Notes under the pieces: model-generated
Databases searched by the model: none
The model's input: the letters and a program-made list of their open reading frames with translations, nothing else
Told to the model about the DNA's origin: nothing
Shown: piece by piece, positions 42,128-50,951 of the stretch
Layout of the letters: every line of letters begins with the position of its first letter
How positions within the stretch are numbered: the first letter of the stretch is position 1
Translations under genes and position numbers: made by a program
Source: Paraburkholderia tuberum STM678
Lineage (GTDB): Bacteria; Pseudomonadota; Gammaproteobacteria; Burkholderiales; Burkholderiaceae
NCBI RefSeq assembly: GCF_902833905.1
Contig: NZ_CADFGP010000049.1
Location: forward strand, 1 to 51,654
Reading direction: 5' to 3'
Length of the DNA: 51,654 nt

Positions 42128-42361
42128 ACCAGCGCGGGGCTCGCACTTCACTGACTGCGGCACGCGCCGTGATTGCTCACGCCTGTTGCATTCGCATTCC
42201 TGATCATAATGCAAACTCCGATATCGAGATACCAGTCGCTTTTCACAACGATGTTCCTGGCTTCGCACGATTACCAACGGTCATCGTAGTTCTTCCGTTC
42301 GCAATGGACGGAAACGCGCAACCAATTGAGGAAAACTTTTTATTGGCGTGGAGGGATATTC

Positions 42362-43084
42362 ATGCGACTGCTCCAGTCCCTGACTCTTGGCCTCGAAGCA
42401 CTGACGTATCTGCGGACTCATCGCGGCCCCGTCCGGCTAACGGAACTCGCGAGCGAACTCGAAATGGACAAATCCATGGCCGCCCATCTTCTGAAGACGC
42501 TGGTTGCTGCCGGCTATGCGGCGCAGGATTCCAACCGGCGCTATCTGCCCTCGAACGGCAGTCAGCCGGGCAAGCCGGTACAACGCACGCTCGAGGAAGT
42601 CGTGGCGATCAAGGAAGCATGGCGCCCGGCGCTGGAGAGGCTCGCCGCCGCCTCCACCGGGGAATGCACGCATCTGTCGGTGCTGGTCGGCTCGCGCGTC
42701 TGGTATATCGACAAGGTGGACTCGACCCTGCCGCTGAAGGTCGATCATCCGATTGGCGCCCTGTCGCCGCTGCACTGCACGGCGCTCGGTAAAGCTTTCC
42801 TGGCCTTCGGCCATGCCGAAACGCCGGCCGAACTGGCCACCTATACATCGCGCACCCTGACTTCAGAGCTGGCCCTCGCGCAGGAGTTGGAACAGACGCG
42901 CCAGCGGGGCTATGCCATCGATGACGAGGAATTCACCGATGGCATCCGCTGCGTGGCTCGCCCGATCTACGACGCGCAAGACGAGATGATCGCCGCCATG
43001 GGCATCTCCTGCCCGAGCGTGCGCGTCGACGCCGCCCGCCTCGCCGAACTCGGTCACATCGTGCTGCGCGAGTCGGGGAGCTGA
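42362..43084 (+). CDS. IclR-family transcriptional regulator
   Basis: A 240-residue IclR regulator. The winged helix (RLLQSLTLGLEALTYLRTHR, VRLTELASELEMDKSMAAHL) is followed by an effector domain with the family blocks VGSRVWYIDKVDS, GALSPLHCTALGKAFLAFG and RQRGYAIDDEEFTDGIRCVA. The ATG at 42362 has GGAGGGAT upstream. It starts 234 bp after the IS5 transposase and its nearest intact catabolic neighbour is the oph region 1.3 kb away, so its target is uncertain; IclR proteins regulate aromatic pathways often enough that an oph link is possible. Confidence 0.9.
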   Translation: MRLLQSLTLGLEALTYLRTHRGPVRLTELASELEMDKSMAAHLLKTLVAAGYAAQDSNRRYLPSNGSQPGKPVQRTLEEVVAIKEAWRPALERLAAASTGECTHLSVLVGSRVWYIDKVDSTLPLKVDHPIGALSPLHCTALGKAFLAFGHAETPAELATYTSRTLTSELALAQELEQTRQRGYAIDDEEFTDGIRCVARPIYDAQDEMIAAMGISCPSVRVDAARLAELGHIVLRESGS

Positions 43085-43402
43085 ACGGCACCGATATCGT
43101 CCGCTGCGATTCCAGTAGTGATGCCGGAAAGCGACGATGTGTTGACGGGAGCCGCTGCGCAGGAAAACTCTGAGCGCGCAGAGCATAGACGCATAGAGAG
43201 CCGAAGGACTGCAGAACGGCCGCTCACTCACGCATATGACTCGCGACGGGCGCCCGATCGACGTGCATCAAATTAGCCGCTTAACAATTTTGGTGAGAAT
43301 TCCACGAATCGCGGGCGTTCCTCTATGAGGTGCCGCGAGTGGTGAGTTTTGGCAGGGCCTTTTATATTTGTCTCAAGATCTCAAACGTCAAAATATCAAA
43401 GC
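43085..43402. other. gene-free stretch
   Basis: Between the IclR and hemerythrin genes, which converge. AT-rich towards the right end. No clear hairpin terminator, promoter or gene seen. Confidence 0.4.
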
Positions 43403-43879
43403 TCAAATCGTCCGTCTTAAGACAACAGGCTTTCCACCCATCGTCTGCTTCGTCATCCATGCGGCAAGCGCCGAATCCAGGTAGTCGGCGTGTCCTGGAA
43501 ACCAGTTGTACAGATGCATGCCGATGTCATGCACCAGCGCGCAACCGGCCTGCCCTGCTTCGACCGCCGCTTTAACGTCTCGGACTGACTTCAGCACGGC
43601 TTCGTGCTCGTCGATGTGGCAGTCGCGCGGGGGAAAGTTTGTCGTGCGCATCCATTCGTCTTCCTGCTCGAAATGGCTGACGGCGTGTTTTTCGAATTCC
43701 TCGATCGCGGCAAGGGCGCTCGCGTCGGTGCAGGTCACGAGCCGTAGTGCGACTTCGTAGAATTCCTTATGCACGTCATCCATCGGCGTGAAGCCGAGTA
43801 GCCGTGCGTCTGACCAAACGAGGCTGTTGTCACTTTCCCGCACAGGGGCTTCGACATCTTTCAATACAGAGTCTGTCAT
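43403..43879 (-). CDS. bacteriohemerythrin
   Basis: A 158-residue single-domain hemerythrin, a diiron oxygen-binding four-helix bundle. Ligands are in place: His in MDDVHKEFYEV, His and Glu in SHFEQEDEWM, His in HIDEHEAVLKSV, and His and Asp in WFPGHADYLD. Length fits the standalone family with a short N-terminal extension. Such proteins store or carry O2, sometimes for oxygenases; a Rieske oxygenase gene lies 550 bp away in the opposite direction. Cytoplasmic. Confidence 0.9.
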   Translation of the reverse strand: MTDSVLKDVEAPVRESDNSLVWSDARLLGFTPMDDVHKEFYEVALRLVTCTDASALAAIEEFEKHAVSHFEQEDEWMRTTNFPPRDCHIDEHEAVLKSVRDVKAAVEAGQAGCALVHDIGMHLYNWFPGHADYLDSALAAWMTKQTMGGKPVVLRRTI

Positions 43880-43965
43880 GTTCGATTAATCCTGCTTTAT
43901 CAAGAGCTATATCATAGCCGCGAAATATAGAACGCCGCGAATTTCCCAGCATTCCACCGTCACCG

Positions 43966-44107
43966 CAGCTTAAATCCTTAAGCCTTTCGAGCCTAGCCGG
44001 GTAGAACAATTCGGCCGGCATTCGGGCACGCCGATGCGCTTGCCCTTCCAGTCTTCAGGCTTGTCGATACCGCGATCTGCAGCACCCGATCGCCGCTTGC
44101 CATTGCG
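43966..44107 (-). pseudogene. remnant of an ophC-like decarboxylase gene
   Basis: The minus strand encodes RGIDKPEDWKGKRIGVPE and then, one frame away, PAELFYPARLERLKDL. The intact ophC (49925-50917) has RGIDRPEDLKGKRIGVPE in its middle and PAELFHPASLERFKI as its end. The piece between (about 200 residues) is deleted and the join is out of frame. This is therefore the scar of a second ophC copy, or of an ancestor duplicated with the operon. Confidence 0.75.
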
Positions 44108-44360
44108 CGCCCCTTTCGCGCCGGTGTAGTCACCCAAACAATTGCGCTTCGTTTCCGGTTTCAACGGATTTACCCCCAGCATGCTTCCCGGGATCGATGA
44201 CGACAACGTAGCCGTCCCCACCGAAGCGCAGCCAGCGCCGCACAAATCAGATCCATCGGCGATGAATCCCACCTATTTATATTAGGGATCGAATATTTCC
44301 GCGGCACGTCTGACCATCCGTACTTTCCCGGACGCCCCCAAAGGTTCTTGCCACTTTCAC

Positions 44361-44370
44361 TAGATATCTA
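44361..44370. promoter_or_regulatory. palindrome TAGATATCTA upstream of ophA2
   Basis: A perfect 10-bp palindrome, followed by ATATAG, 55 bp before the ophA2 ATG. A related TAGATCTA with the same AT-rich flank lies upstream of the nadC-like gene (48005-48012). Possible site of the MarR-type regulator encoded at 48059-48655. Confidence 0.45.
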
Positions 44371-44424
44371 ATATAGTCGAGCAACACCTGTTGATGAAGG
44401 CGACCTTTCGCCGGGAGACATTAC

Positions 44425-45756
44425 ATGCTGACCCACCAAGAAAATGAATTGCTGTGCCGCGTCGAAGGCGATACCCCGATGGGCCAACTGATGCGCCGGC
44501 ACTGGACACCGGTTTGCCTCATCGAAGAAGTCAGCGAGCCGGATGGCGCACCTGTCAAAGCGCGCGTATTTGGCGAGGACCTCGTCGTATTCCGGGACTC
44601 GGAAGGCAGCGTTGGTGTGCTGGACGAGTACTGCCCGCACCGTCGCGCATCGCTCGTATACGGTCGCAATGAAGACTCCGGCCTGCGCTGCCTGTATCAC
44701 GGCTGGAAGTTCGACGTCTCGGGCAACGTGCTTGAAATGGTGTCCGAGCCGGCAGCGAGCTGCATGACCGACAAGGTCAAGCACAAGGCCTACCAGGTGC
44801 AGCAATGGGGCGGCATGGTCTGGGCGTATATGGGCCCGCAAGACGCCATTCCCGAATTCGTGCCGCCGGCCTGGGCGCCGACTGCCGACACCCGCGTGAG
44901 CATCGCCAAGGCGCTGCTGCCGTGCAACTGGGCGCAAATCCTTGAAGGCGCGATCGACTCCGCGCACAGCTCCAGCCTGCATTCGTCCGACTTCGTGCCG
45001 GCACGCGTCGGCGGCGCCGAAGCGACCGGGAAGAACTGGTTGCGCCCGTCGACCGACAAGGCCCCGCGCCTGCAGGTCGAGCGCACTGACTACGGCTTCC
45101 GTTACGCCGCGCTGCGCCGCCCGATCTTCAACGCCAACACGCACGACTACGTACGCTCCACGGTGTTCGTGGCGCCGGGAACGGTACTGATTCCGCCGAA
45201 CAATCTGTACAACGTTGCAAACATCAACGTGCCGATGGACGACACGAACACGGCGTTCTACTTCATCGCCTGGGGCGATCCGGAGACGACGCCGGAAACC
45301 GAAACGTGGCGCAAGTTCCTGCGTCAGCAGGTCGGTGTTGATCTGGACCAGTACTATCGTCCGCTGCGCAATCACGACAACCGCTTCTGGCAGGACCGTC
45401 AGGCGATGAAGGCCGGCAATTTCACTGGCATTTCGGGCTTCCCGAACCAGGACATCGCCATGTGGGTCACGATGGGTCCGATTGCGAACCGTTCGGACGA
45501 GCGCCTCGGCGCAAGCGATCTCGCCATCGTCGAATTCCGTCGTCGCATGATCGATGCGATCGCAGAATTCGAGAAGGATGGCGAAGCAATTGGCACCGGA
45601 GCAAAGGCGATTTCCCGGGAAGTCTGCTCGTACCAGGCTGTCGTGCCGAAGGAAATCGACTGGCGCACGTATGCCGCGCGTTACGTCAGCAAGAAGAATC
45701 CGGAACCGGCCGATCAGCCGTCCGCGCTCGCAACCGACTATCAGGTCAAGCAATAA
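44425..45756 (+). CDS. ophA2: phthalate 4,5-dioxygenase oxygenase component (Rieske type)
   Basis: A 443-residue Rieske non-heme iron oxygenase of the phthalate 4,5-dioxygenase type. The Rieske cluster ligands are Cys70, His72 (EYCPHRR) and Cys89, His92 (RCLYHGW). The mononuclear iron ligands are in IDSAHSSSLHSSD: Asp178 bridging, His181 and His186. Length matches the Pht3/OphA2 group. It would convert phthalate to its 4,5-cis-dihydrodiol using an OphA1/Pht2-type reductase that is not in the window. A start follows GGGAGA. Stop is 16 bp before ophB. Confidence 0.9.
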   Translation: MLTHQENELLCRVEGDTPMGQLMRRHWTPVCLIEEVSEPDGAPVKARVFGEDLVVFRDSEGSVGVLDEYCPHRRASLVYGRNEDSGLRCLYHGWKFDVSGNVLEMVSEPAASCMTDKVKHKAYQVQQWGGMVWAYMGPQDAIPEFVPPAWAPTADTRVSIAKALLPCNWAQILEGAIDSAHSSSLHSSDFVPARVGGAEATGKNWLRPSTDKAPRLQVERTDYGFRYAALRRPIFNANTHDYVRSTVFVAPGTVLIPPNNLYNVANINVPMDDTNTAFYFIAWGDPETTPETETWRKFLRQQVGVDLDQYYRPLRNHDNRFWQDRQAMKAGNFTGISGFPNQDIAMWVTMGPIANRSDERLGASDLAIVEFRRRMIDAIAEFEKDGEAIGTGAKAISREVCSYQAVVPKEIDWRTYAARYVSKKNPEPADQPSALATDYQVKQ

Positions 45757-45772
45757 CGGGAGGCGCACGGCC

Positions 45773-46948
45773 ATGGAGCAGCGCCGTTTGCGCATCGGGG
45801 TAGCAGGATTGGGAAGGGCATTCTCGCTGATGCTGCCGACCTTCCTGCGCGACCCCAGAGTCCAGCTCGTCGCTGCGTGCGATCCGCGTGACGAAGCGCG
45901 GCGGCAGTTCGCCGCCGACTTCGCTGCGCCCACGTATGCGGACGTGGCGGAGTTGGCGGATGACCCCAACGTCGAAATCATCTACGTTGCGAGTCCGCAC
46001 CAGTTCCACGCACAGCACACTGAAATTGCCGCGGCAAAAGCCAAACACGTGCTGGTCGAAAAGCCGATGGCGCTCGCCGCCGCGGACTGCGATCGCATGA
46101 TCGATGCATGCCGCGCAGCGAACGTGCATCTGATCGTCGGCCATTGCCACAGTTTCGACACGCCATACCTGCGTACGCGCGAATTGATCAGTCGCGGCGA
46201 TTTCGGCGCGGTGAAAATGATCCAGGCCGTGAACTACACCGACTACCTGTACCGCCCGCGCCGGCCCGAAGAGCTGGCCACGGCTGAAGGTGGCGGCGCC
46301 GTCTTCAGCCAGGCGGCTCACCAGGTTGACATCGTGCGAATGCTCGCCGGCTCGCGCGCGACGCGGCTGCGCGCGAGTGTAGGACGGTGGGATCCGTCAC
46401 GCCCGACCGAAGGTGCTTATTCCGCGCTGATCTGGTTCGAGAACGGCGCTTATGCCTCGCTCTCGTACAACGGCTATGGCCACTTCAATACCGAAGAGTG
46501 GAGCGGCTGGATCGGCGAAATGGGCGATCGCACGAGTCCTGACACATACGGCAGCGCCCGCCACCGTCTGGAGACACTCGCGTCCTCGGGCGACGAGGCC
46601 AGGCTCAAGGCGGCCGGCACCTACGGCGGATCGGCATACAAGCCGCCAACGGCCGCCGCGGACGAGCCGCCGCGCTTTCATCAGCATTTCGGTCCGGTCA
46701 TCGTTTCGTGCGAACGCGCGGATCTGCGCCCGTTGCCCGATTCGATCGTCGTCTATGGCGACGAGCAGCGCCAAACGCTGTCGCTGCCAGCACCCGCCGT
46801 GCCGCGCGCCGAAGTCATCGACGAGTTGTATGGCGCGGTCGTCGACGGACGCTCACCCCTTCACGATGGCGAATGGGCGAAGGGCACGCTGGAAATCTGT
46901 ATCGCGATTCTGAAGTCGAGCGAAACGGGCGCAGATGTAACGCTTTGA
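45773..46948 (+). CDS. ophB: cis-4,5-dihydroxy-4,5-dihydrophthalate dehydrogenase, Gfo/Idh/MocA family
   Basis: A 391-residue NAD(P)-dependent oxidoreductase of the Gfo/Idh/MocA family, the family of the phthalate dihydrodiol dehydrogenases Pht4 and OphB. The N-terminal Rossmann motif is RIGVAGLGRAFSLMLP; YVASPHQFHAQHTEIAAAK and VLVEKPMALAAAD (the conserved EKP Lys) follow. The ATG at 45773 follows GGGAGGCG. It sits directly behind ophA2, as in the ophA2B operon of Burkholderia cepacia, and a strong terminator follows. It rearomatises the dihydrodiol to 4,5-dihydroxyphthalate. Confidence 0.88.
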   Translation: MEQRRLRIGVAGLGRAFSLMLPTFLRDPRVQLVAACDPRDEARRQFAADFAAPTYADVAELADDPNVEIIYVASPHQFHAQHTEIAAAKAKHVLVEKPMALAAADCDRMIDACRAANVHLIVGHCHSFDTPYLRTRELISRGDFGAVKMIQAVNYTDYLYRPRRPEELATAEGGGAVFSQAAHQVDIVRMLAGSRATRLRASVGRWDPSRPTEGAYSALIWFENGAYASLSYNGYGHFNTEEWSGWIGEMGDRTSPDTYGSARHRLETLASSGDEARLKAAGTYGGSAYKPPTAAADEPPRFHQHFGPVIVSCERADLRPLPDSIVVYGDEQRQTLSLPAPAVPRAEVIDELYGAVVDGRSPLHDGEWAKGTLEICIAILKSSETGADVTL

Positions 46949-46979
46949 TAGTTCGAGGCAAGCGCAAAAGCCCTCATTG

Positions 46980-47025
46980 CCCTCGTTTAACTGAGCCATG
47001 TACAGTTAAAACGAGGGATTTTTTT
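46980..47025. terminator. rho-independent terminator after ophB
   Basis: CCCTCGTTTAACTG (46980-46993) pairs with CAGTTAAAACGAGGG (47003-47017) around a 9-nt loop, with one bulged A, followed by T7 (47019-47025). It ends the ophA2-ophB transcript and could also act on the convergent nadC-like gene. Confidence 0.9.
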
Positions 47026-47070
47026 ATCAGCGCTTCCTCCTACGAGGCACACACATGCACCCCGATCTCG

Positions 47071-47916
47071 TTACCCGGCGAACGCCACGAAGCGCAGCGA
47101 AAAATCAATCGCCCTGACGTTCTTCGTCAGCTTACCTAACGAGATACGGTCCACGCCGGTCTCGGCAATGGTGCGCAGCGTCTGCTCGGTCACACCACCC
47201 GAGACTTCCAGCTCGGCGCGCCCTGCGGTGAAACGCACAGCCTCGCGCATCATCTCGATCGAGAAATTGTCGAGCAGAATCGCCGCGCCGCCGCCAGCCA
47301 ACGCTTCCTTTAACTCATCGAGCGTCTCCACCTCGACCTGCACGGTCACACCCGCACCCAATGCTTGAGTGGCGCGAAGCGTCGACGCAATGCCGCCGCC
47401 GCCCGCGATGTGGTTTTCCTTGATCAGAATGCCGTCGCAGAGCCCCCGACGATGGTTTTCGCCGCCGCCAACACGAACTGCGTATTTTTGCGCGAGGCGC
47501 AATCCCGAAAGCGTTTTTCGCGTGTCGAGAATCCGCGCAGCCGTGCCTTCGACGACCCGCGTCATCATGCTTGTTTCGGTGGCCACGCCAGAAAGCAACT
47601 GAATGAAGTTGAGCGCGGTGCGCTCGGCGGTGAGCATACCGCGCGCCGGGCCAGCGATCCGGCAGACGGCCTGCTTTTCGTGCATCCGTTCGCCTTCGCC
47701 GACAAACCAGTCAATCGTGATGCGCGGGTCGACGTGCTGGAGTGTTTCGTCGAACCACGGTCTGCCGCACAACAGGGCGGCTTCGCGCACGGTCAAAACG
47801 GCTTCAGCTGAAGCGTCGGGGTCGATCAGTAGCGACGTCCAGTCGGCCTCGCCGACATCTTCCGCGAGCGCATCGCGGACGTTGCGCGTCATCGCCGCGC
47901 GGGTCATTCCATCCAT
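47071..47916 (-). CDS. ophE: nicotinate-nucleotide pyrophosphorylase (quinolinate phosphoribosyltransferase), phthalate-cluster copy
   Basis: A 281-residue NadC-family enzyme, making nicotinate mononucleotide from quinolinate and PRPP. Family blocks: DVGEADWTSLLI, the RTALNFIQLLSGVAT helix, DTRKTLSGLRLAQKYAVRVG with the substrate-binding Arg and Lys, HRRGLCDGILIKENHI, and EVETLDELKEAL. A NadC-like gene is a known member of the B. cepacia phthalate cluster, where it is thought to relieve inhibition of NAD synthesis, since phthalate resembles quinolinate. A chromosomal nadC is expected elsewhere. Divergent-type gap to the MarR gene carries a palindrome. Confidence 0.88.
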   Translation of the reverse strand: MDGMTRAAMTRNVRDALAEDVGEADWTSLLIDPDASAEAVLTVREAALLCGRPWFDETLQHVDPRITIDWFVGEGERMHEKQAVCRIAGPARGMLTAERTALNFIQLLSGVATETSMMTRVVEGTAARILDTRKTLSGLRLAQKYAVRVGGGENHRRGLCDGILIKENHIAGGGGIASTLRATQALGAGVTVQVEVETLDELKEALAGGGAAILLDNFSIEMMREAVRFTAGRAELEVSGGVTEQTLRTIAETGVDRISLGKLTKNVRAIDFSLRFVAFAG

Positions 47917-48004
47917 TCCAGATCCGTATTTTTTGAGCGAAAGAGCAGCATGCCGTAGCCTGCCGTCCTGCCGGTCGTTGACTTGGCGCGTCCGCCAATA
48001 TTAT

Positions 48005-48012
48005 TAGATCTA
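48005..48012. promoter_or_regulatory. palindrome TAGATCTA upstream of the nadC-like gene
   Basis: TAGATCTA with flanks ATT and TAAT lies 90 bp upstream of the nadC-like start, in an AT-rich island that also contains CCAATATT. It resembles the palindrome before ophA2. Candidate MarR site. Confidence 0.4.
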
Positions 48013-48058
48013 TAATGAATATGCTACTCGGGAACGACCTGAAACGCTGAGCTGCGCC

Positions 48059-48655
48059 TCAATCCTGATCGATTTCTTCCCCGCGTGCCGCGATCAGATT
48101 GCCCACTTCCCGCGTCGACGGGATTCGCAGCGCCGGGTTATCCGACTCGGATTCGTCGCGTGCCATGTTCTCGATGATCGTCAGCAGAACCTTCCGCGCG
48201 ACGTTGATCTCGGTGGTTTTCAGGCCCCTGACGCTAATTTCGTTGACTTCTTCCGCGAGCGGGACGAGCTTGTTTTTCAGGCTCCGGCCGCGCGGCGTGA
48301 GGTAGACGTGCGTGTTCTTGCGATTGCCGGGCTCATAGCGGCGCTCGACATACCCGAGTTTTTCCATTGCCGACACCGCACTGAACGTGGTGGGCGTGGT
48401 GGTGCCGGTCTCGTCGCTGAGCTCCTTCTGCGTAAGGCCATCGGTGACCCATAGCACACGCAGATAAGCCCAGTGGCCGAACGAGACTTCATGCTGCGCC
48501 AGGCGCATTTGCAGACCGCGAATCATCGCGCGGCCCGCATCCTTCACCAGGTGAGCAAGACGATCATCCGGAACCGCCTCGCGCCAGTGCCGCAGAATGG
48601 GGTCCTCGCTCGCGACCCCGCCCTTGCCCTTGCCCGAAGTACGTGCTGCTGCCAT
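48059..48655 (-). CDS. MarR-family transcriptional regulator
   Basis: A 198-residue MarR regulator. The central winged helix shows LRVLWVTDGLTQKELSDETG, then TTTPTTFSAVSAMEKLGYVE and the wing RRYEPGNRKNTHVYLTPRGR. N- and C-terminal helices make the dimer, and about 30 extra residues at each end are disordered or charged. The ATG at 48655 follows GAGGAAGG; a longer frame upstream is an artefact crossing the porin gene. MarR proteins typically repress catabolic operons until they bind an aromatic acid, so control of the oph genes is the likely job. Confidence 0.9.
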   Translation of the reverse strand: MAAARTSGKGKGGVASEDPILRHWREAVPDDRLAHLVKDAGRAMIRGLQMRLAQHEVSFGHWAYLRVLWVTDGLTQKELSDETGTTTPTTFSAVSAMEKLGYVERRYEPGNRKNTHVYLTPRGRSLKNKLVPLAEEVNEISVRGLKTTEINVARKVLLTIIENMARDESESDNPALRIPSTREVGNLIAARGEEIDQD

Positions 48656-48744
48656 GCCTTCCTCGCTGTTATTGTGACCGCACCGGTGATAATCATAGCG
48701 CTTTAGCCCGCGCGAGAGACACTGGAGCGCATAGCCAAAGCCGC

Positions 48745-49815
48745 TCAGAAGGTGTGGCGAATGCCCACGGTCACGCCTGCCTGGTCCATGCCTGGTGCAA
48801 TGTCCACGCCCGTGCCGCGAATACCGACATTGGAAAATGAACGATTGGAGACATACGCCCCTTCCGCATACACGTCGGTGCGCCTGGACAGCGAGTAGTC
48901 GACGAGCAATACCCCCATCGTCGGGCCACCGTGCGGATTGCGAAACTGCGTGTGATAGACGCTGGCGGAAACGGAAAGCGGCGCATTCACCCTCCAGGTC
49001 ACGCCGCCCCAATAGAGCAGCGAGCTCGGCGGCACATTCGTATTGCGCGTGTTCAGCCAGCGCAGGCCCGCCAGCGTCGTGACCGGCCCGAAGTCGTACG
49101 ACACGCCGAGCAGCGCGCGCTGCTGCGCATTGCTCTGTGTCGCGATCGAGGTGCCCTGCAACTGGTCGTACGTCAACCCGATGCTGAACGGCCCGCGATC
49201 ATACAGGAGCGCCGCGCTCATTTCGCGGCCCACCTTCGTTGCGCCGGGCACGCTCCCACCGTTCGGAATCGTCGCGTCGAACCCGGTGCTGTACAGTGCC
49301 GCGAACGTGACGCCGCCGAGGTGCACGCCATAGCGCACCGAATTGTCCGCGCGATTCACGAACTGGCTGTCCATGCTTTGCGCCGAATAGCTGGGGTTGA
49401 ACGTCAGCGCGTCGTACTTGTACATCAGTTCGTAGAGCAGGTTCTGTTGGCGTCCGAGCGTGAGCGTGCCGTACGGCGTTGAGACGCCAACGAATGCCTT
49501 GCGGCCGAACAGCCGTCCGCTCTGGCCTAGTGCGCCGGTGTTCACGTTGAACCCGCCCTCCAGCGTAAACACGGCTTTGTAGCCGCCGCCAAGGTCCTCT
49601 GATCCCTTGAGCCCCCAGCGCGATCCGGCGAGATTGCCCGACTGTTCCCGGATCACCGCGCCCGTCTGAGTGCCTTGGGGCACCCGGTTGACGTACTCGA
49701 CGCCCGCATCAACGATGCCATAGAGCGTGACCGAACTCTGCGCATGGGCCGCCGTGCAGGCGAGCGTCAGCAACCCGCCGCAGGCGAGCGGGAATGTGTG
49801 TCTCTTCATGTTCAT
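48745..49815 (-). CDS. Gram-negative outer-membrane porin (Burkholderia type)
   Basis: A 356-residue general porin of the 16-stranded trimer family found in Burkholderiales. It has a Sec signal peptide (MKRHTFPLACGGLLTLACTA, cleavage after AHA) and starts QSSVTLYGIVDAGVEYVN, the family's first strand; GSRWGLKGSEDLGGGYKAVF and GRKAFVGVSTPYGTLTLGRQ follow, and it ends with the C-terminal Phe (VGIRHTF) that marks outer-membrane proteins for assembly. Upstream AT-rich sequence may bind the regulator. It likely admits phthalate or other aromatic acids across the outer membrane. Confidence 0.92.
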   Translation of the reverse strand: MNMKRHTFPLACGGLLTLACTAAHAQSSVTLYGIVDAGVEYVNRVPQGTQTGAVIREQSGNLAGSRWGLKGSEDLGGGYKAVFTLEGGFNVNTGALGQSGRLFGRKAFVGVSTPYGTLTLGRQQNLLYELMYKYDALTFNPSYSAQSMDSQFVNRADNSVRYGVHLGGVTFAALYSTGFDATIPNGGSVPGATKVGREMSAALLYDRGPFSIGLTYDQLQGTSIATQSNAQQRALLGVSYDFGPVTTLAGLRWLNTRNTNVPPSSLLYWGGVTWRVNAPLSVSASVYHTQFRNPHGGPTMGVLLVDYSLSRRTDVYAEGAYVSNRSFSNVGIRGTGVDIAPGMDQAGVTVGIRHTF

Positions 49816-49924
49816 CTGTATTCTGGATTACTGAGTATATTGGATGTATTGTCCGCTTCCGCGCATCCGTCGCGCACCCAGCGCCTGCCGGATGCGCGAC
49901 GGCTCGAACAACCGCCGCGAGAGG

Positions 49925-50917
49925 TCAGATCTTGAATCGCTCCAGGCTGGCCGGGTGGAACAGTTCGGCAGGCTGCAGGCGACGGCTCGACAATCCCTCA
50001 GCGTGGTGCTGCGCGAGGAAGCGGTCGATCACATGCTCGTTGTTCGCGAATCCGTACGACCAGAAGTCGTGCCCCATCAGACGCCGTGCATTGCGCAACT
50101 GGTCCTCGACGAACGGCAGCGTCACCTTGGTCGCCGAGGTGTCGCTCAAACGGGCCAGCGCCACTTCCTTCGATTGCTCGAACGCCTTCGCGATCGCGCC
50201 GGGCAGCCACGGGTGCTGATCCGCGAGCGTCTTGCGAATGCCCAGCGTGTGCATGATCGGGAAGAGCTGCCTGTGCTCGTACCATTCAGCGGCGCTTTTC
50301 TGCGGATCATCGAAAAGGTACTTGACCTTCGGATGCCCACGGTCGAAGCACGACGGCGCGCGCGGTCCGATCACGCCGTCGATCTCGCCGTCGGCCAGCA
50401 GGTTCGAGATCGTCTGCCCTTCGGGTGCGCTTTCCAGCACGACGCCTTCAGGCAGCTTGAGCGCAATCTTCTCCACGCGCGTCGGATCCTCGTAGCCGCC
50501 CCGCACCCAGCGGATATCCGACGCCTTCACGCCATATTCCTCTTCGAGAAAGAGCCGCACCCATACGTTGGCCGTGAGCTGGTATTCCGGCACGCCGATG
50601 CGTTTGCCTTTCAGGTCCTCGGGCCGGTCGATCCCTCGGTCGGAACGCACGTAGACCGAGCTGTGTCGGAACGCGCGCGACGGAAAGACCGGCACCGCGA
50701 CGTAGGGCGACGTGCCCGCGGCCGTCTTCACCGAATAGCTGCTGAGCGAAAGCTCGCAAATGTCGTAATCGGCGTGCCGGAACGCACGAAAGAAGATTTC
50801 CTCCGGGTCCTGCAGCATGAACACCGGATCGACACCGTCGATCTGGACGTCGCCGTCGATCAGCGGCCGCATCCGGTCGTAGTTGCCCACCGCGATGGAA
50901 AGTTGAAGCTTGCTCAT
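49925..50917 (-). CDS. ophC: 4,5-dihydroxyphthalate decarboxylase
   Basis: A 330-residue protein of the Pht5/OphC family, a periplasmic-binding-protein-like fold that decarboxylates 4,5-dihydroxyphthalate to protocatechuate. It starts MSKLQLSIAVGNYDRMRPLI and has no signal peptide, as expected for the cytoplasmic enzyme; the conserved FRHADYDICELSLSSY, DRGIDRPEDLKGKRIGVPEY and HTLGIRKTLADQHPWLPGAI segments mark the family. It follows ophD by 34 bp, so ophDC is an operon as in B. cepacia. A broken copy of the same gene lies at about 44.0 kb. Confidence 0.88.
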   Translation of the reverse strand: MSKLQLSIAVGNYDRMRPLIDGDVQIDGVDPVFMLQDPEEIFFRAFRHADYDICELSLSSYSVKTAAGTSPYVAVPVFPSRAFRHSSVYVRSDRGIDRPEDLKGKRIGVPEYQLTANVWVRLFLEEEYGVKASDIRWVRGGYEDPTRVEKIALKLPEGVVLESAPEGQTISNLLADGEIDGVIGPRAPSCFDRGHPKVKYLFDDPQKSAAEWYEHRQLFPIMHTLGIRKTLADQHPWLPGAIAKAFEQSKEVALARLSDTSATKVTLPFVEDQLRNARRLMGHDFWSYGFANNEHVIDRFLAQHHAEGLSSRRLQPAELFHPASLERFKI

Positions 50918-50951
50918 TCCTGCTCCTGTCTGACTGTCAAAATGCTGGCCG

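Larger units (their letters stand above)
43880..44424. other. ophC remnant and ophA2 promoter region
   Basis: No intact gene. It holds the decayed ophC-like remnant (43966-44107) and, near its right end, a palindrome likely to control ophA2 (44361-44370). Confidence 0.5.

Noticed and set aside
44368..45981. Minus-strand frame of 537 codons opposite ophA2
   Set aside because: Complement of a highly conserved Rieske gene, without a ribosome binding site or family motif; a high-GC artefact.
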